DNA from: Daphnia pulex
Taxonomy: Eukaryota; Arthropoda; Branchiopoda; Diplostraca; Daphniidae
Direction: 5' to 3'
Assembly (NCBI RefSeq): GCF_021134715.1
Contig: NC_060017.1
Coordinates: 1,488,001-1,552,000, forward strand
DNA: 64,000 nt
Shown here: one piece after another, positions 61,996 through 64,000 of the stretch
Layout: each line of letters starts with the position of its first letter
How positions within the stretch are numbered: position 1 is the stretch's first letter
Translations under genes and position numbers: made by a program
The notes under the pieces: generated by a model
Seen by the model: only the letters and a program-made list of their open reading frames with translations
Told to the model about the DNA's origin: nothing
Databases searched by the model: none

Positions 61996-62049
61996 CACTT
62001 GACTCCCCACAAACATTTGCAGTTATTACGCTTGCCGCTGCCACTAGTC

Positions 62050-62079
62050 CACGACCACCACGTTATCGTGGTGGTCGTG
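62050..62079. repeat. Perfect 13-bp hairpin at the rearrangement edge
   Basis: CACGACCACCACG (62050-62062), four-base loop TTAT, then its exact reverse complement (62067-62079). It abuts the point where homology to the Na,K-ATPase first exon begins, and resembles that exon's own gacgaccac. Confidence 0.9.
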
Positions 62080-62911
62080 AAAATCCCGATTGCTGAACTT
62101 TACAGACGACTTAATGTCAATCCGGAAACTGTAAGCATAAAAAAGTCCTTAACCCCTGTTTTATTTTCTAATTAGAAACCAAATTTTTAAAAACTGTTAT
62201 TAATACGATTGTTTTATTTGACGATTAGGGTTTGACGTCTGCGCAGGCCAAGGCCAACTTGGAGCGCGATGGGCATAATTGCCTCACCACTCACCAGTCC
62301 TCCCCAAACGACGCCGGAATGGATAAAATTTTGCAAGCAGCTCTTTTGTGGCTTCTCCATGCTCTTGTGGGTTGGTGCCATCCTCTGTAATGTCGCCTAC
62401 GCCATTGAATACAGCCAGAACCCCGACATCCTAGGAGACAACGTGAGTCTTACAAACCAGACCATTTAAAATGATAAGCTATATTATTTCTATTCTGAAT
62501 TTCTTTTTTTTTTTTGGTCTTGCAGTTGTAACTCGGCATTGTATTGGCGACCGTCGTCGTCGTTACCGGATGCTTCTCTTATTATCAGGAGAGTAAGAGT
62601 TCCAAGATTATGGAATCCTTCAAGAATTTGGTTCCCCATTCGGCCTTTGTCATCCGTGATGGCCAAAAACAGACAGTCAAAGCCGAGGAAGTCTGCCGCG
62701 GTGATACCGTTGAAGTCAAATTCGGCGATCGTATTCCGGCAGATATTCTTGTCATTGAGGCTCGCCAATTCAAAGTTTACAACTCTTCATTGACGGTAGA
62801 ATCCGAGCCTCAGAGCCGATCTCCCAAATTCACTTACGACAACCCGTTAGAAACCAAGAAATTGGCTTTCTTCTCCACCGACGCCGTCGAAGGTGCTAAA
62901 AATTACTGTCT
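62080..62911 (+). pseudogene. Na,K-ATPase alpha-subunit pseudogene, plus-strand part
   Basis: Three exon remnants of the ion pump's catalytic subunit. 62080-62130 encodes KIPIAELYRRLNVNPET with a donor. 62229-62442 encodes [15 protein letters not shown] then [15 protein letters not shown] and the first transmembrane helix, but a duplicated ACTCACC shifts the frame. 62526-62911 encodes the second helix and actuator region ([29 protein letters not shown]), with a TAA four bases after the exon start (L*LG for LYLG) and SSLTVESEP in place of SSLTGESEP. It ends at VEGA, far short of the phosphorylation site. Not functional. Confidence 0.85.
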
Positions 62912-63420
62912 CACGTTGTCTCCTAGGATCTGGCTGGTCTCCGGGTTCTGGCTGTATTCAATGGCGTAGGCGACATTACAGAGGATGGCACCAACCCACA
63001 AGAGCATGGAGAAGCCACCAAAGAGCTGCTTGCAAAATTTGATCCATTCTGGCGTCGTTTGGGGAGGACTGGTGAGGCAATTATGCCCATCGCGCTCCAA
63101 GATGGCCTTGGCCTACGCAGACGTCAAACCCTAATCGTCAAATAAAACAATCGTAAATTAATAACAGTTTTTAAAAATTTGGTTTCTATTTAGAAAATAA
63201 AACAGGGGTTAAGGACTTTTTTATGCTTACAGTTTCCGGATTGATATTAAGTCGTCTGTAAAGTTCAGCAATCGGGATTTTGTGGTCGTCAATCTCCAAC
63301 TCTTGCTTCAAATTGTATAGATCCTCGGATCTCCCAACAGTGACGACAACAACGGTCGTCAAAACAAAACCAATTAACTCTCTTTTTCTTCACTTCAATA
63401 ACGAGAATAAACTTGATTGG
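62912..63420 (-). pseudogene. Na,K-ATPase alpha-subunit pseudogene, inverted part
   Basis: Inverted copy of the first two exon remnants. Exon b (62915-63130) encodes [18 protein letters not shown] and the first helix without the frameshift of the plus copy, but has TAG in place of a Gln codon near its start (TSA*AKA). Exon a (from 63231 to about 63340) reads NLKQELEIDDHKIPIAEL, the cytosolic N-terminal region. Upstream of that the frame runs into a VLTTVVVVTVG stretch resembling the second helix, so the segment is further shuffled. Both arms are therefore dead. Confidence 0.8.
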
Positions 63421-63502
63421 TATCGATTTTAAACGTCAAATGTTTATTGTTAATGTGACATCAGTAACGGTCGTTTATTATTATATCCAGTATATAAGAT
63501 GA

Positions 63503-63517
63503 TGTGTGTGTGTGTGT
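63503..63517. repeat. (TG)n microsatellite
   Basis: Seven TG units, in a region that looks like a minus-strand 3' UTR. Confidence 0.8.
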
Positions 63518-63901
63518 ATGTGAATCGAGTTACAAAACTCATGGAACCGTCTAGACTCGGCTCGTCGTAACACTCGTGGATTGAAGATGATATCTTGAGG
63601 CGTCGCACATCGTATGTATAGAGATTACAGAGTTGGTGCGGGGAATAATAGTTAACAAAACTAAATAGATTCATCATACACATGACGTTGAGATGCTAGA
63701 AAAAGGAGGGCAGAAGTTCGCATGGCACTAAATAATTAAAATAGAGAAACATGGCATCCAACAATCGAAAAAAGCCGTCAAAAAAAGGGATTGAATGGAA
63801 ACTGCAATCAGCACTTGATTCGCGAATGAGAAATGAGCCAAATAATAAAAATCCAAAATGAGGTCTGGCTTGGTAGAAGATTAAAAAAAAAAGAAATCGA
63901 A

Positions 63902-63961
63902 TCAATTTGTAAGCACTCTTAAAATGTCTTCATAAAGAAACCGAGTTCTCTTAGCTTTGAT
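63902..63961 (-). CDS. Possible terminal coding exon of a gene beyond the right edge
   Basis: On the minus strand an acceptor (ttttcag) is followed by a 20-codon frame reading IKAKRTRFLYEDILRVLTN and a stop. Downstream (63420-63900) is AT-rich with AATAAA-type signals on the minus strand (63446-63441), like a 3' UTR. I do not recognise the peptide, and the reading frame entering the exon is unknown. Confidence 0.3.
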   Translation of the reverse strand: MKAKRTRFLYEDILRVLTN

Positions 63962-64000
63962 CTGAAAACAAATGAATACAATTCGAAAGCTAACTTCTAG

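Noticed and set aside
61349-63420. A transposable element as the cause of the repeats
   Set aside because: No transposase, terminal inverted repeats or target-site duplications were visible.

Overview
The window is nuclear DNA of an intron-dense arthropod. Most introns are 55-90 bp with GT-AG ends, single exons are often under 150 bp, and gene content is pancrustacean (an Mcr-type macroglobulin complement-related protein with an LDLa insert, a RhoGAP68F-type GAP, an insect/crustacean-type fatty acyl-CoA reductase). A Daphnia-like branchiopod is my best guess, inferred from compactness and content and not proven. No bacterial, viral or CRISPR features and no recognisable transposase were seen. 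Exon models were built by hand from splice sites, reading-frame continuity and remembered family proteins.

Layout: 1-687 (-) first three coding exons of a kinesin-3 (Unc-104/KIF1A). 2085-6495 (+) cytosolic alpha-mannosidase MAN2C1, ending tail-to-tail against the intronless 6592-7587 (-) beta-1,3-galactosyltransferase 6. 8112-10865 (+) UAP56/Hel25E RNA helicase, with a strong H/ACA snoRNA candidate in intron 1. 11368-12366 (-) DNTTIP2/Fcf2. 13061-14879 and 16008-17832 (+) tandem OLA1 copies, the first apparently frameshifted. 17982-21238 (-) DUF4470 + MYND-finger protein. 21711-23772 (+) BCH/RhoGAP protein. 25055-29959 (-) LARP1. 31142-31885 (+) RpL9. 32181-33897 (-) TSG101. 39405-45272 (+) Mcr-like protein behind a probable 4.7-kb leader intron. 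46098-49536 (+) CUB/LDLa membrane protein with three PPxY motifs.

The most interesting segment is 50.1-56.6 kb: COQ3 copy a (-), HPDL (+), COQ10 (+) and COQ3 copy b (-) lie side by side. HPDL is a non-heme iron dioxygenase that feeds 4-hydroxymandelate into the coenzyme Q head-group pathway, COQ3 is the CoQ O-methyltransferase and COQ10 the CoQ-binding START-fold chaperone. Four adjacent genes of one mitochondrial pathway form an animal metabolic gene cluster, possibly undescribed. COQ3a and HPDL are head-to-head and could share a promoter.

The right end holds a complete fatty acyl-CoA reductase (58494-60518 +), a 0.28-kb direct repeat, and a rearranged Na,K-ATPase alpha-subunit pseudogene whose N-terminal exons are present twice as an inverted repeat around a broken third exon. 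The last bases may contain the final exon of a minus-strand gene running off the edge. Genes alternate strand almost throughout, giving many divergent pairs, including LARP1/RpL9 (a regulator of TOP mRNAs beside a ribosomal-protein gene of the class it regulates).
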